Counted from the first letter of the stretch, positions 37,413 through 46,379 are shown. The stretch is DNA of 64,000 bases from JBGPQJ01 sp963709295 (GCA_963709295.1 CAVPVW010000002.1:434001-498000), one strand, 5' to 3'. Numbers and translations: made by a program. The notes: generated by a model from the letters alone, not told the origin.

Positions 37413-37805
37413 ATGGAAACTCCCAAAAAACCCTTCAAGAATATCAATGAGTATATTGCGCTCTTTCCCAAGGATATTCAAATCTTATTAAAACAAATGA
37501 GAGCCACCATAAAGGAAGAAGCGCCAGAAGCAGAAGAAGCGATAAAATATCAATTGCCGACCTTTGTCCTTAAGGGCATCAACCTCGTTCACTTTGCCGC
37601 CTTCAAGAATCACATTGGTTTCTATCCGGTACCGACCGGAATTGAAAAATTCAAAAAAGAGTTGGCCGCATACAAGACCTCCAAAGGAGCGGTGCAATTC
37701 CCGCTCGACAAGCCGCTCCCGTTGGCGTTGATCCGCAAGATCGTCAAGTTCAGAGTGGCTGAGAACCTGAAGAAAGCTGAAGAAAAATCCCGTAAAAAGA
37801 AATAG
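37413..37805 (+). CDS. DUF1801 family (YdhG-like) protein
   Basis: 130 residues, intact. It starts METPKKPFKNINEYIALFPK and carries the DUF1801 core AEEAIKYQLPTFVLKG and IGFYPVPTGIEKFKKELAAY, with GAVQFPLDKPLPLALIRKIV at the end, followed by a Lys-rich tail (KKAEEKSRKKK). This branch resembles the Bacillus YdhG/Fra frataxin-like proteins proposed in iron handling. AAGGAG precedes the ATG. It is 58 bp after the DUF1761 gene and 13 bp before the DinB gene, probably one transcript. Confidence 0.85.
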   Translation: METPKKPFKNINEYIALFPKDIQILLKQMRATIKEEAPEAEEAIKYQLPTFVLKGINLVHFAAFKNHIGFYPVPTGIEKFKKELAAYKTSKGAVQFPLDKPLPLALIRKIVKFRVAENLKKAEEKSRKKK

Positions 37806-37818
37806 CCAGGAGAAAAGC

Positions 37819-38349
37819 ATGAAGCCGCATCCGCTCGTCAGCCAGTTGCGATTCACCCGCGCAGAATTTCTGCGTTCCATCAAGGGGGTCCCCGAAGAGG
37901 ATGCGCGCAAACGTCTCAAGCCGATGAACTGTATCAGCTGGAATATCGGTCACCTCGCCTGGCAGGAGCAGCGCTATTGCCTTTACCTCGGCCAGGAGAA
38001 AATGCCCTTCCCTGACATCAACGAACAATTCGCCTATGGCGCACCTGCCAGCACGCCGACGCTAAAGGAGGTGCTGTCCGCCTGGAAGAAAATTACTGTG
38101 GCTGCCGATCCCTGGCTGGACACGCTGATGTCAGCGGAACTCCAGCAGTATGCCTATATCGAAGGACGGAAGACATCCCGCACCTTCGGGAATCTTCTGC
38201 AGCGCATGATCTACCATTACTGGTATCACATCGGCGAGAACATGTCGATCCGGCAATTGCTGGGGCACACCAAACTGGCACAGTTCGTCGGCACCCTGGA
38301 CCGGCAGGCTCCATACCGGCCTGATACGGTCTCCAGCAGAGAAAAGTAA
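37819..38349 (+). CDS. DinB family protein
   Basis: 176-residue four-helix-bundle protein of the DinB/YfiT superfamily, whose members are metal-dependent thiol transferases or of unknown function. The metal-ligand histidines are visible in ISWNIGHLAWQEQRY (near residue 48) and RMIYHYWYHIGENMSIRQ (near residues 130-137). CAGGAG lies 6 bases before the ATG. It follows the DUF1801 gene by 13 bp. The catalytic partner (bacillithiol-like thiol) is not known for this lineage. Confidence 0.82.
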   Translation: MKPHPLVSQLRFTRAEFLRSIKGVPEEDARKRLKPMNCISWNIGHLAWQEQRYCLYLGQEKMPFPDINEQFAYGAPASTPTLKEVLSAWKKITVAADPWLDTLMSAELQQYAYIEGRKTSRTFGNLLQRMIYHYWYHIGENMSIRQLLGHTKLAQFVGTLDRQAPYRPDTVSSREK

Positions 38350-38374
38350 GAATAGATAACTGATACAGCCGGGA

Positions 38375-38815
38375 ATGCAAATGAAAAAAATCTGGAAAAT
38401 TATCCTGTATCTACTAATCGCCGCAGTGGTTGTTTTTGTACTGCTCCAATTCGTTCCCTACGGACGGGACCACACCAATCCGCCGACGACTTCTGAGCCG
38501 GCATGGGACAGCCCCCAAACACGCCAGATCGCCAAGGAGCATTGCTTTCAATGCCACAGTAACGAGACGGACTGGACCTGGTACAGCAACATCGCGCCGG
38601 CCTCCTGGCTGATCTACTGGGATGTGGAGCAGGCGCGCTCCCAATTCAACTTTTCGGAGTGGGACACGAATCCGGGGTTTGTCGATGACCTGGTCGACGC
38701 CGTTGAAGATGGAAAAATGCCCCCCATCCAATATTGGATCTTCCATCCGCAATCCCGCCTGACCGGAGAGAAGAAGGATCTATTCATCCAGGGCTTGCAG
38801 AACACACTAAAATAA
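38375..38815 (+). CDS. Heme-binding domain protein (single CxxCH c-type), membrane-anchored
   Basis: 146 residues with an N-terminal helix IWKIILYLLIAAVVVFVLLQF (signal anchor), then a periplasmic or outside domain with one c-type heme site HCFQCHSNETDWTWY, followed by SWLIYWDVEQARSQFNFSEW and a Met candidate for the sixth ligand (GKMPPIQYW). This matches the haem-binding domain family (Haem_bd). Likely an electron-transfer or sensing protein at the membrane. A perfect terminator hairpin follows 5 bp after the stop. Confidence 0.85.
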   Translation: MQMKKIWKIILYLLIAAVVVFVLLQFVPYGRDHTNPPTTSEPAWDSPQTRQIAKEHCFQCHSNETDWTWYSNIAPASWLIYWDVEQARSQFNFSEWDTNPGFVDDLVDAVEDGKMPPIQYWIFHPQSRLTGEKKDLFIQGLQNTLK

Positions 38816-38820
38816 GACTA

Positions 38821-38852
38821 TATCCCCTGAACAAAGAAATGTTCAGGGGATA
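38821..38852 (+). terminator. Rho-independent-type terminator after the heme protein
   Basis: Perfect 13 bp stem (38821-38833 with 38840-38852) around AAGAAA, followed by TTCTAAAT. It marks the end of the plus-strand accessory run; the next gene is convergent. Confidence 0.75.
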
Positions 38853-38888
38853 TTCTAAATCCGCTGCGCTATTTCATTATTGGACTCT

Positions 38889-39248
38889 TCAGCTTCGAAT
38901 TTGCATCCTTAAAATCCAGCCTGCTAAATACAACCCAGCGATCAACAGCGGAATGCCAGAAATCAGGATATAGGCAATGAGGTCAAATTCCTTGAATGCG
39001 AGTGGATAATACAATCCCCACAGACCAAAGCCTAACGCGCCTACCCACTCCCAACGCCAGGCAAAAACAACAACTATCGCCAGCAGGAGGGTAGGCACCA
39101 ACAGGTGCATAAACAAAGCGAGAATCGACTCCCATAGGCTCAATCCCATATCGAAGACATCCAAAGAAAACAGACTGGTGAACAGCACAAACAGGATTCC
39201 CAACACCCGCGGCGACCAAAGCAGGATTTTCTTCAGGCCAGGATTCAT
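38889..39248 (-). CDS. Small four-helix membrane protein, hypothetical
   Basis: 119 residues with four helices (ILLWSPRVLGILFVLFTSLF; SILALFMHLLVPTLLLAIVV; WVGALGFGLWGLYYPLAF; LIAYILISGIPLLIAGLYL). The first helix starts with KKILLWSPRVLGI, as in a widespread uncharacterised bacterial membrane protein family. AGGAGG, 5 bases before, fixes the start at ATG 39248; a GTG two codons earlier is less likely. It stands alone on the minus strand between two plus-strand runs. Confidence 0.72.
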   Translation of the reverse strand: MNPGLKKILLWSPRVLGILFVLFTSLFSLDVFDMGLSLWESILALFMHLLVPTLLLAIVVVFAWRWEWVGALGFGLWGLYYPLAFKEFDLIAYILISGIPLLIAGLYLAGWILRMQIRS

Positions 39249-39350
39249 ATCCACCTCCTAACTCCATCATAGCACGCTGGCTAAAAGTTTCAAGTCAGAC
39301 ACACTTAAAGGGTAAAATAAATCCGCTGGTCACCTTCATGGATAAACCCT

Positions 39351-40037
39351 ATGGAATTTCAGTACACCAACAACGAGACCTGTCACACAGCCATTGGAGT
39401 AGTAGTGGTCATAGACGTCATCCGCGCTTTCTCAACCGCCGCCTGCGCTTTCAGCGTTGGTGCGGAGAGTATCACCCTGGTCAGCGGTGTGGATGAGGCG
39501 CTTAATCTCAAGTCCATCATCCCCGGTTCACTGGTGATGGGTGAAGTGGGTGGACTCCCACCTGAAGGTTTTGATTTCGGAAACTCACCCACGGAAATCC
39601 TCCAACAGGAACTAAGCGGCAAACTGCTGATTCAAAGAACAAGCGCAGGCACCCAGGGCGCCGTACGCTGCGTAAACGCGGAGGTGCTGTTTGCCTGCAG
39701 TTTCCCCGTTGCCGAAGCCACTGTCCGGGCAGTGCTGCGGTTGAAACCGGAGAGGATCACCTTCGTTATCACCGGGCGGGATTCCGAGGGCGAAGACCAG
39801 GCCTGCGCCGAATATCTCGAAGCCCGGTTGCGGGGTAATTCACACGACCCTGAGCCTTATCTTGAGAGAGCGCGGAATGCCAACGAGATCCGACGGATGC
39901 CGCCGGAGATATTCCCTACCATCGCCAGCGATATTGCTTATTGCACCCGCCTGGACTCGTGCACTTTCGCCATGCCCATCTCGCGTGAAAACGGTCGCCT
40001 CGTGATGCGTCCGCTGTATCCTGATCGTGAATCCTGA
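39351..40037 (+). CDS. 2-phosphosulfolactate phosphatase family protein (ComB-like)
   Basis: 228 residues, ComB fold. The conserved blocks are GVVVVIDVIRAFSTAACAF (magnesium/acidic pocket), PEGFDFGNSPTEI and LLIQRTSAGTQGAV, close to the family pattern. In methanogens ComB dephosphorylates phosphosulfolactate for coenzyme M; in most bacteria the function of the homologue is open. TAAAAT at about 39314 lies ~31 bases before the ATG. It is 13 bp upstream of the pterin-synthase-like gene and may share its transcript, so a role in an unusual cofactor or osmolyte pathway is possible. Confidence 0.8.
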   Translation: MEFQYTNNETCHTAIGVVVVIDVIRAFSTAACAFSVGAESITLVSGVDEALNLKSIIPGSLVMGEVGGLPPEGFDFGNSPTEILQQELSGKLLIQRTSAGTQGAVRCVNAEVLFACSFPVAEATVRAVLRLKPERITFVITGRDSEGEDQACAEYLEARLRGNSHDPEPYLERARNANEIRRMPPEIFPTIASDIAYCTRLDSCTFAMPISRENGRLVMRPLYPDRES

Positions 40038-40050
40038 TCCGGGAGAGACT

Positions 40051-40428
40051 ATGTACACACTTGCTGTCCGACGCGAATTTGATGCCCAGCATGCCCTGAT
40101 CGGAGGGGATTGGGGTGCTGAGAACTCGCCCCATACCCATCATTATTTGCTTGAACTTCAACTTACGGGAAAGTTGCTGAACGAGCATGGGTATCTGGTT
40201 GATATTGTCGAAGTGGAACACCACCTCGATTCTTTGATCGTCAACCATCGCGGGAAAATGCTCAACGACCTGCCTGAATTTTCGGGGTTAAATCCATCCA
40301 TAGAACACTTCGCACGAATTTTATGTCATTCGCTGAATAACACGATAACCGCTGCTAACCTGACGATTATAAAGGTCACCTTGTGGGAGAACGATATCGC
40401 CTGGGCTTCCTACGAACTTGAACGCTGA
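40051..40428 (+). CDS. 6-pyruvoyl-tetrahydropterin synthase / QueD-like protein with Glu in place of the catalytic Cys
   Basis: 125 residues. Zinc ligands are H14 (FDAQHAL) and H28/H30 (SPHTHHYLLEL). The catalytic Cys that stands four residues before the first of the paired His in PTPS and QueD is replaced by Glu (E24), as in PTPS-III-like and other variants, so the reaction probably is not the standard one. The Asp-His pair appears as VNHRGKML (Asn, His). The C-terminal Glu is in LWENDIAWASYE. GGGAGAG precedes the ATG at 40051; the open frame starts 8 codons earlier. It lies between the ComB-like and the GT4 gene (33 bp). Confidence 0.82.
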   Translation: MYTLAVRREFDAQHALIGGDWGAENSPHTHHYLLELQLTGKLLNEHGYLVDIVEVEHHLDSLIVNHRGKMLNDLPEFSGLNPSIEHFARILCHSLNNTITAANLTIIKVTLWENDIAWASYELER

Positions 40429-40440
40429 TCGGTCACCCGG

Positions 40441-40446
40441 TATGAT
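40441..40446 (+). promoter_or_regulatory. -10 box before the GT4 gene
   Basis: TATGAT 15 bases before the ATG at 40462, without Shine-Dalgarno. It would give a leader of about 9 bases and an extra start point inside the operon. Confidence 0.3.
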
Positions 40447-40461
40447 TTTTCAATACCTCTC

Positions 40462-41536
40462 ATGAAAATCGGACTTGTCATCTACGGTTCCCTCGATACC
40501 CTCAGCGGAGGTTATCTCTACGACCGCATGTTGGTGGATTATCTTCGCGCGCAGGGTGATGCGGTCGAAGTAATTTCCCTTCCATGGCGGAACTACCTGT
40601 CACATCTGGCGGATAACCTTTCCTTTCGCCTGCCTGCCGGGCTGGATGTGATCATTCAGGACGAACTAAATCATCCATCGCTGCTCACTGCCAACAGACT
40701 CACCTCATCCCTACCCCGTCATCAGCCTGGTCCACCATCTGCGCTGTTCCGAGCAGCGGCCTGCCTGGCAGAACGCGCTTTATCGAATTATCGAACGCCG
40801 CTACCTGCGCTCAGTGGACGGTTTCATCTTCAACTCCGGCACCACCCGCGGAGTGGTCCAAGCCATGGTGGGGAGCGGAAAGCCCAACCTGGTAGCCTAC
40901 CCCCCCACCGACCGCTTCGGGAATGGATTGTCTGCGAAGGCCACCGAGGCATCCGAATTGATCATCGCCCGCTCATCGGAGGACTCTCCCCTGCGTCTCT
41001 TATTCATCGGGAATGTCATCCCACGCAAAGGGCTGCATACCCTGCTGGACGCTCTCGCCCTACTGCCGGAGGGAAGCGTCCTACTGGATATCGTCGGCTC
41101 CTTGACCACCGATCCAAATTACGCAGCGGAAATGAAAAAAAGGGCAGGCGAAATCAATCATACATCCATCCGCTTTCATGGCGCGCTAAACAATGATCCC
41201 CTGGTCACGATGCTGAAAGCCGCCCATGTTCTGGTTGTGCCGTCGAGCTATGAGGGTTTTGGCATCGTCTACCTCGAAGGGATGGCCTTTGGCTTGCCGG
41301 CCATCGGCACCACGGCAGGAGCGGCTCCAGAAATCATCGAAGAGGGCAGGACGGGTTACCTGATCGATCCCGATGATGATCGGGCATTGGCATCTCACCT
41401 GGCTGGTCTCGCCAGGGACCGGGAATGGCTCACCCGCTTGTCGCTCAATGCATGGCAGCGCTACCGCCTGCAGCCCAAATGGGAGCAGACTGCCGCCTCT
41501 ATCCGGTCGTTTTTACAGGATCAAATTGGGAATTAA
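40462..41536 (+). CDS. Glycosyltransferase family 4, frameshift
   Basis: About 358 residues, GT-B fold. The N-terminal domain starts MKIGLVIYGSLDTLSGGYLY with the glycine loop, and the first frame ends near TANR. A shift at about 40705 continues PHPYPVISLVHHLRCSEQRP, then DGFIFNSGTTRGVVQAM. The donor-binding C-terminal half has IGNVIPRKGLHTLLDALALL and the E-x7-E motif within PSSYEGFGIVYLEGMAFGLP. Likely acceptor: the product of the PTPS-like enzyme, by operon logic, but this is inference. The convergent DUF4129 gene ends 23 bp away. Confidence 0.85.
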
Positions 41537-41559
41537 CTGCCCGGCTCACCAGGGATAAA

Positions 41560-43198
41560 TCAGCCCGGTTGGTTTTTCTTTTTCCCCCGCAGTACCCCTC
41601 TGACCCGCTCCCAGATATCCTTGACACGATTGGCATCTTCCGGCTCCACGGAATGCCGGCTGTAACGCGCCTCGATGAAGGCGCCGGTAAGCTGGTCAAT
41701 GTCCTCTTCTGCGGTTGGTAGTGCGTTTTCAAGGGTTTGAGCATATTCCAAGGGAGTTTGTGCCGGTTGACGGGGAATTCCCTGCTCACCCCCTCTGCGG
41801 ATCAAGGCAAGGTAGTAGAAATAGACTTTTTCCCGCGGGGAGAGTCGTCTTGGATTGATGTAGCCTCCCTGTGCAGAAAATCGCATGGTCGATCGAAGCG
41901 CACTGATCCGTGCCCGTCCGCTCTCGATAATACGGGTTAATTCCCTTCCCATGCCTGTAAACAGAGAGAGGAGCCATCGTCTGAATCGAGTGAAGTACTT
42001 CCAACCGGGGATACGTCTAAAACCTGCGAGGACCTCCTCGTGTTGACGAAGGTATAGACTTAAACGCAAAGACCACGACACTCAGGAACACCACCCAGAA
42101 GAGGACAGACCTGGCCATGCCTAACCAGGGAACAGGGGTGGAGGCTTCAGGCTGCGGCAATGGCGGCAGCGGGGTTTCTTGAGTCGGAGGTGCATTCATT
42201 TCTAAAGGCGCCTCCTTCCCAAATAGAAGGAACGGGAGATTGACCAGCAGCACGATCAAGCTAAAAATCGCCTGTGTAATGAAGAGGAGGGCGGACAGAA
42301 GATAATCCAGGACATTGCCGAGTGAAGAGAGAAAACCCAGACTGTAGTTGGTCGGCAGCAGACCGGCGATAACCGAAAGCAGCACAAGGAAGATGACGCT
42401 GTAGAGAGCCCACTTCCCCGCCAGGTTACTGCTGACCGGGGTGCGAGCCAGACCCCAACTAGTATGAAGTGAAATGAACTGCGTCTGGCTGAGCAAGGCC
42501 AACCCGAACATGAAAAACAACAGGGTGCTGGCTCCCCCTCCTGCCAAAGGGGGCATCGGGTAGATAAGGGAATCCAATTTCCAGCTGAATAACTGTTTCA
42601 GGTCGACCCTGACCAGTGCAGTCATCATGACCAGGATGATTAGAATGGAAAATATCAGGCTCACCAAGCGGTCATGTGCCTGGGGTTGCGATCTTTTGTC
42701 CGGTACTTCAATGGACTGGTCAATGAGGGCTTGTTCCATACCCATCTCATCCAGCAATTCCCCAAAGTAGCTGCCGATGTACCAGGCTGCCACGGCCATC
42801 GCCAGACCGATGAGAAGGTCGAAGGTAATGAAAGATTGTAAGAAATCCTGACTCCACAAAGGGATTTCAGTCAGGAAGGATTGTATTCCTCGTGAAAGGC
42901 TTATCACCACCTTGACCAGCAGGAAAATCACCACGATTTGAGTCCCCGTCACCGCAAGCCGGCTTGAATCAAGGAAGGATTGCTTCTTCAATTGGTGGCG
43001 GGTGTAAAGGCTGTCCAACGCGATAATAAAACACACCACAGCCATGACCGGGGGATTCCAGTCGGGCAGCACCCGTTGGATAATGGATCCCATGGTCAAC
43101 GCGGCACAGGACATCATGGCCGCGATCAACAGGCTGCTGACCCATCGAAACACGACCTCGTTTGGGCGGTAATCGAAAGAGTGACCCTTATAATTCAT
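41560..43198 (-). CDS. DUF4129 domain membrane protein, frameshift
   Basis: About 545 residues with ten or so helices in the first 390 residues (starting MNYKGHSFDYRPNEVVFRWV), a Pro-rich linker PLPPLPQPEASTPVP, a last helix FWVVFLSVVVFAFK, and a cytosolic DUF4129 C-terminal domain with SPREKVYFYYLALIRRGGEQ and QTPLEYAQTLENALP. The frame breaks at about 42050; SYLRQHEEVLAGFRRIPGW joins the two parts. In other bacteria this gene sits beside a transglutaminase-like protein, DUF58 and MoxR. Here it follows DUF58 (15 bp) on the same strand, but no transglutaminase is found. Presumed role in envelope quality or protein assembly. Confidence 0.85.
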
Positions 43199-43213
43199 GG
43201 CGGATCCATTCGG

Positions 43214-44401
43214 TTATCCGCGCCAGAGGTCCATGCTGCGCTCATCGTAAAAGGAGACCACCGGGATACCGTAAACCCCGGCGCGCTGCGACACTTCAGA
43301 GGCACGGGTGGCTTTCCCTGCCAGGATGAGCAGGACGTTCTGCCCGGCGCGTCTGGCCTGGTGAAGTTCATCCAACAGGGATACATCCGCTCCTCCGCTG
43401 ATGACCAGCAGGGACGTCCCCCACGGGAGGTGATAACGCTGCTGACGGATCATTGCTGAAAAAGAACTCTCCTGGGTCATCTCCACCCGCGCCAGGGCTT
43501 CAAGGATGCGCATGAGCTGCGCACGGCCCTTCCGGGGGGGCAAATACGGAGGAATCGAATCTACAGCCAGCGCGTCCCTGCCATTCATCTTCAGGCCCAC
43601 CGTCTGCTGCTTGCCCGTCACCCAGGCCGCCACAGAAGCTGCAATGACGATCGCCAGCTCGGTCGAGTCGATACGAGACTGGTAATAGTAATCGTCTGCG
43701 TTGAGGTTCAGCAAGATCAGCGTTTCAAGGGCGATGGAAGGTTCAAAAATTTTGACCTGCATGCGGCCGGTCGTGGCAGTGGATTTCCAATCCACCCGCC
43801 GCAGTGAATCGCCGGCGGCATAATCACGCTTGCCTAAAATGCGAGTTGGGTCTTCGAATATGGGCTGCGTGTGCCGCAGCGTTCCTTGCGGGGATTGAGA
43901 GGGAATATCGATGGAGGTCAACGGGATGATTCGCGGATAGACCGTCAGGGTTTGCGCCCCGCCCTCCATCCGCGCGGTCCCGCCCAAGCCAAAAATATCT
44001 CCGGAGGTTGCGAACAGCGGTCCGATGGGATAGCACCCGCGCTTGCGGGCTTCAAGGACATATTCGACCTGGGTTTCTTCACGAGGACCAAGAGTCGTCA
44101 CATGCTCGAACGCTGGCACCGAACTTAAACCTACCGGGAGGCTTTCCTGGATCCGTATCCATAACACGGGCAGCCAGCCCTTATTCCTCAGGGCGAGGCG
44201 AATATTGACTTTCTCACCCAGGAAGGCCCACGCGGCAAATTGCCGTCTGAGCAGGACATGCCCCAAGGCACGCCGGCTCCACCACACGCTCAATAAAAAA
44301 GCGCCGACCAGCAGGTAGATCAATGTCAACGAAAAGTCGTCACGCATCAAGGCGGCGACCGCCAACAGCAGAATCAACAGGGGGAGATAGGTGTCAACCA
44401 T
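43214..44401 (-). CDS. DUF58 domain protein (vWA-like)
   Basis: 395 residues with two N-terminal helices (LLILLLAVAALMRDDFSLTL; LLVGAFLLSVWWSRRAL), a beta domain, and the DUF58 core GKRDYAAGDSLRRVDWKSTA (D-x-R-x-V-D-W) followed by a von Willebrand-like domain. The MIDAS-type DxSxS is degenerate (LLNLNADDYYYQ). The C-terminus STSLLVISGG- like stretch WGTSLLVISGGADVSLL is typical. Members work with the MoxR ATPase upstream. The gene lies between MoxR (11 bp) and DUF4129 (15 bp), an operon. Confidence 0.92.
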   Translation of the reverse strand: MVDTYLPLLILLLAVAALMRDDFSLTLIYLLVGAFLLSVWWSRRALGHVLLRRQFAAWAFLGEKVNIRLALRNKGWLPVLWIRIQESLPVGLSSVPAFEHVTTLGPREETQVEYVLEARKRGCYPIGPLFATSGDIFGLGGTARMEGGAQTLTVYPRIIPLTSIDIPSQSPQGTLRHTQPIFEDPTRILGKRDYAAGDSLRRVDWKSTATTGRMQVKIFEPSIALETLILLNLNADDYYYQSRIDSTELAIVIAASVAAWVTGKQQTVGLKMNGRDALAVDSIPPYLPPRKGRAQLMRILEALARVEMTQESSFSAMIRQQRYHLPWGTSLLVISGGADVSLLDELHQARRAGQNVLLILAGKATRASEVSQRAGVYGIPVVSFYDERSMDLWRG

Positions 44402-44412
44402 TCAGTCAACAA

Positions 44413-45363
44413 TCAGGACCGCAAACCGCCCAGATCCAGCGACGTGGATTTCAACACATCCTCGAGCACCATCCTGGAAGTCCGCCCGCGCAACTCCGCC
44501 TCCGGTTTGAGGATCAAGCGGTGAGAAAGGGTTGCGAATACCAGGTATTTGATGTCATCAGGGATGACATGATCCCGACCGCGAATCGCAGCCAGGGCTT
44601 GGGCGGTCTTGAAGAGCGCCAGGCTGCCTCTCGGTGAAATTCCCAGAGAAAGGTCCGCGTGGCTGCGGGTGGCGGCGGCAATAGCCACAATATACGCCTG
44701 CAGCGTGTCATCCACATGCACATCCCACACGTGCTTCTGCAGCAGTAAAAGGCGGTTCCCATCGACCACTTTTTCGAGACGGGTGATGGGATGTTCGCGC
44801 TGAAGATTGATCAGGATCTGCCGTTCATCCTTCGAATCGGGATATCCCAGGGAAATCCGCATCAAAAAACGGTCCAGCTGCGCTTCCGGCAACGGAAATG
44901 TCCCTTCGTACTCAATGGGATTCTGGGTCGCCAGCACCAGGAACGGGCGCGGAAGTTCGCGGGTGACTCCGTCCACGGTCACCTGCTGCTCCTGCATGGC
45001 TTCCAACAGCGCGGACTGCGTGCGCGGGGTGGCGCGGTTGATTTCATCGGTGAGCAGGATATTGATAAAGATCGGACCTGGGCGGAACTCGAACTCGCTG
45101 TTCTTCTGGTTGAAAATGGACACTCCGGTCACATCGTTGGGCATCAAGTCCGGGGTGCATTGGATGCGCTTGAAGCCAATCCCCAGGCTGGTGGCGATGG
45201 AGCGCGCCAGCATGGTCTTGCCGGAACCCGGCACATCCTCCAGAAGGACATGCCCTTCGCACAGCAGCGCGACCATGACCTGCTCAATGGCTGGACGTTT
45301 TCCGATGATGACTTTCTCTACATTGTCGATAACCTGATTGGTAAACTCCTGGACTTCGCCCAT
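44413..45363 (-). CDS. MoxR-type AAA+ ATPase
   Basis: 316 residues. Walker A EDVPGSGKTMLARSIA, Walker B NILLTDEINRATPRTQSALL, sensor 1 LVLATQNPIEYEGTFPLPEA and sensor 2 GISPRGSLALFKTAQALAA are all present. Length and order match MoxR chaperone-like ATPases that act with DUF58/vWA proteins. The start at 45363 (MGEVQEFTNQVIDN) is preferred over a further upstream codon because CAGGAGT lies directly before it. First gene of the operon MoxR-DUF58-DUF4129. Confidence 0.95.
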   Translation of the reverse strand: MGEVQEFTNQVIDNVEKVIIGKRPAIEQVMVALLCEGHVLLEDVPGSGKTMLARSIATSLGIGFKRIQCTPDLMPNDVTGVSIFNQKNSEFEFRPGPIFINILLTDEINRATPRTQSALLEAMQEQQVTVDGVTRELPRPFLVLATQNPIEYEGTFPLPEAQLDRFLMRISLGYPDSKDERQILINLQREHPITRLEKVVDGNRLLLLQKHVWDVHVDDTLQAYIVAIAAATRSHADLSLGISPRGSLALFKTAQALAAIRGRDHVIPDDIKYLVFATLSHRLILKPEAELRGRTSRMVLEDVLKSTSLDLGGLRS

Positions 45364-45459
45364 GGTACTCCTGAGATTATTCAAATTCTGGATTGGATTG
45401 ATAAATAATCTTATCCCAAATAAAGGCTGTGCGCAACAAAACAAGCGAACAGGAGAGTG

Positions 45460-45465
45460 TATACT
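45460..45465 (+). promoter_or_regulatory. -10 box for the methyltransferase gene
   Basis: TATACT at 45460-45465, about 29 bases before the ATG at 45495, in the spacer divergent to MoxR. AAATTGAGG stands as a weak ribosome site. No -35 element was seen. Confidence 0.3.
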
Positions 45466-45494
45466 CAATAATATTCTTCTGAAATTGAGGCCTT

Positions 45495-46379
45495 ATGGAT
45501 CTATCCTTTCCCCGCTACCTGCTCGCCAAACAGTCCGTGGATGATCGCGCCCTCAACCGGCATGTCTTCGAAACCCTCAGTTCGCGCCTGCCTTCTGAAC
45601 TCATCGACGTCATCGAAGTAGGCGCGGGAATCGGCACGATGGCTGCCCGCCTGCTGCGCTGGGGGTTATTGACCAGGGCCAATTACACGCTGGTGGACTC
45701 CATGCTGGAGAATATCGATTTCGCCCAGACCTGGCTGCCTCGATGGGCACATGAAAATCACTTTCGCTGGGATCAAAGTGAGAGGAACCGTCTACGGCTT
45801 TTCGACGACACCCACGACTTGAACATCACATTTATTTGTGCAGACATGTTCGACTTCATAAAAACCGATCCTGAAAAAGCGGACCTGCTCATCGCTCACG
45901 CCTTCCTCGACCTCCTGCCCATGCCTGAATCCTTGCCGGACCTATTTTCACTCTTGAAACCGGGTGGTTTGGCGTGGCTGACCCTAAACTTTGACGGAGT
46001 CACCTCCCTCGAGCCTGTGATCGACCCCGTGCTGGATGCAAAAATCGAGCAGTTGTATCACCAGACCATGGACGAGCGCCTCACCGGAGGGGACAGCCAA
46101 AGCGGCCGGCACCTCTTCACCTATTTGAAGGAAGCTGGTGCAAAAATCCTGGCTGCCGGTTCTTCTGACTGGGTCGTCTATCCACACGGCGGACACTACC
46201 CCGTTGATGAGACCTACTTTTTGCATTTTATCCTGCACTTCTTTGAAGAGTCACTCACCGGGCGCCCTGAACTGGATGCACCCACCTTCACTGCCTGGCT
46301 AAGAGAACGCCACGCCCAGATTGACCAAGCTGAGTTGGTTTACATCGCCCACCAGATGGATTTTCTTGTGCAACGATAG
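45495..46379 (+). CDS. SAM-dependent methyltransferase, class I
   Basis: 294 residues. Motif I is VIEVGAGIGTMAARLLRWG near residues 39-57, followed by an acidic TLVDSMLENIDFA (motif II), ITFICADMFDFI (motif III-like) and LLIAHAFLDLLPMPESLPDL plus LLKPGGLAWLTLNFDG (motif post-III/IV). It is a large-lid variant with HGGHYPVDETYFLHFILHFF. Methyl acceptor unknown. In some genomes, as I recall, such a gene accompanies PTPS-like, GT4, MDR and RibD-like genes, all of which occur in this window. Confidence 0.85.
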   Translation: MDLSFPRYLLAKQSVDDRALNRHVFETLSSRLPSELIDVIEVGAGIGTMAARLLRWGLLTRANYTLVDSMLENIDFAQTWLPRWAHENHFRWDQSERNRLRLFDDTHDLNITFICADMFDFIKTDPEKADLLIAHAFLDLLPMPESLPDLFSLLKPGGLAWLTLNFDGVTSLEPVIDPVLDAKIEQLYHQTMDERLTGGDSQSGRHLFTYLKEAGAKILAAGSSDWVVYPHGGHYPVDETYFLHFILHFFEESLTGRPELDAPTFTAWLRERHAQIDQAELVYIAHQMDFLVQR

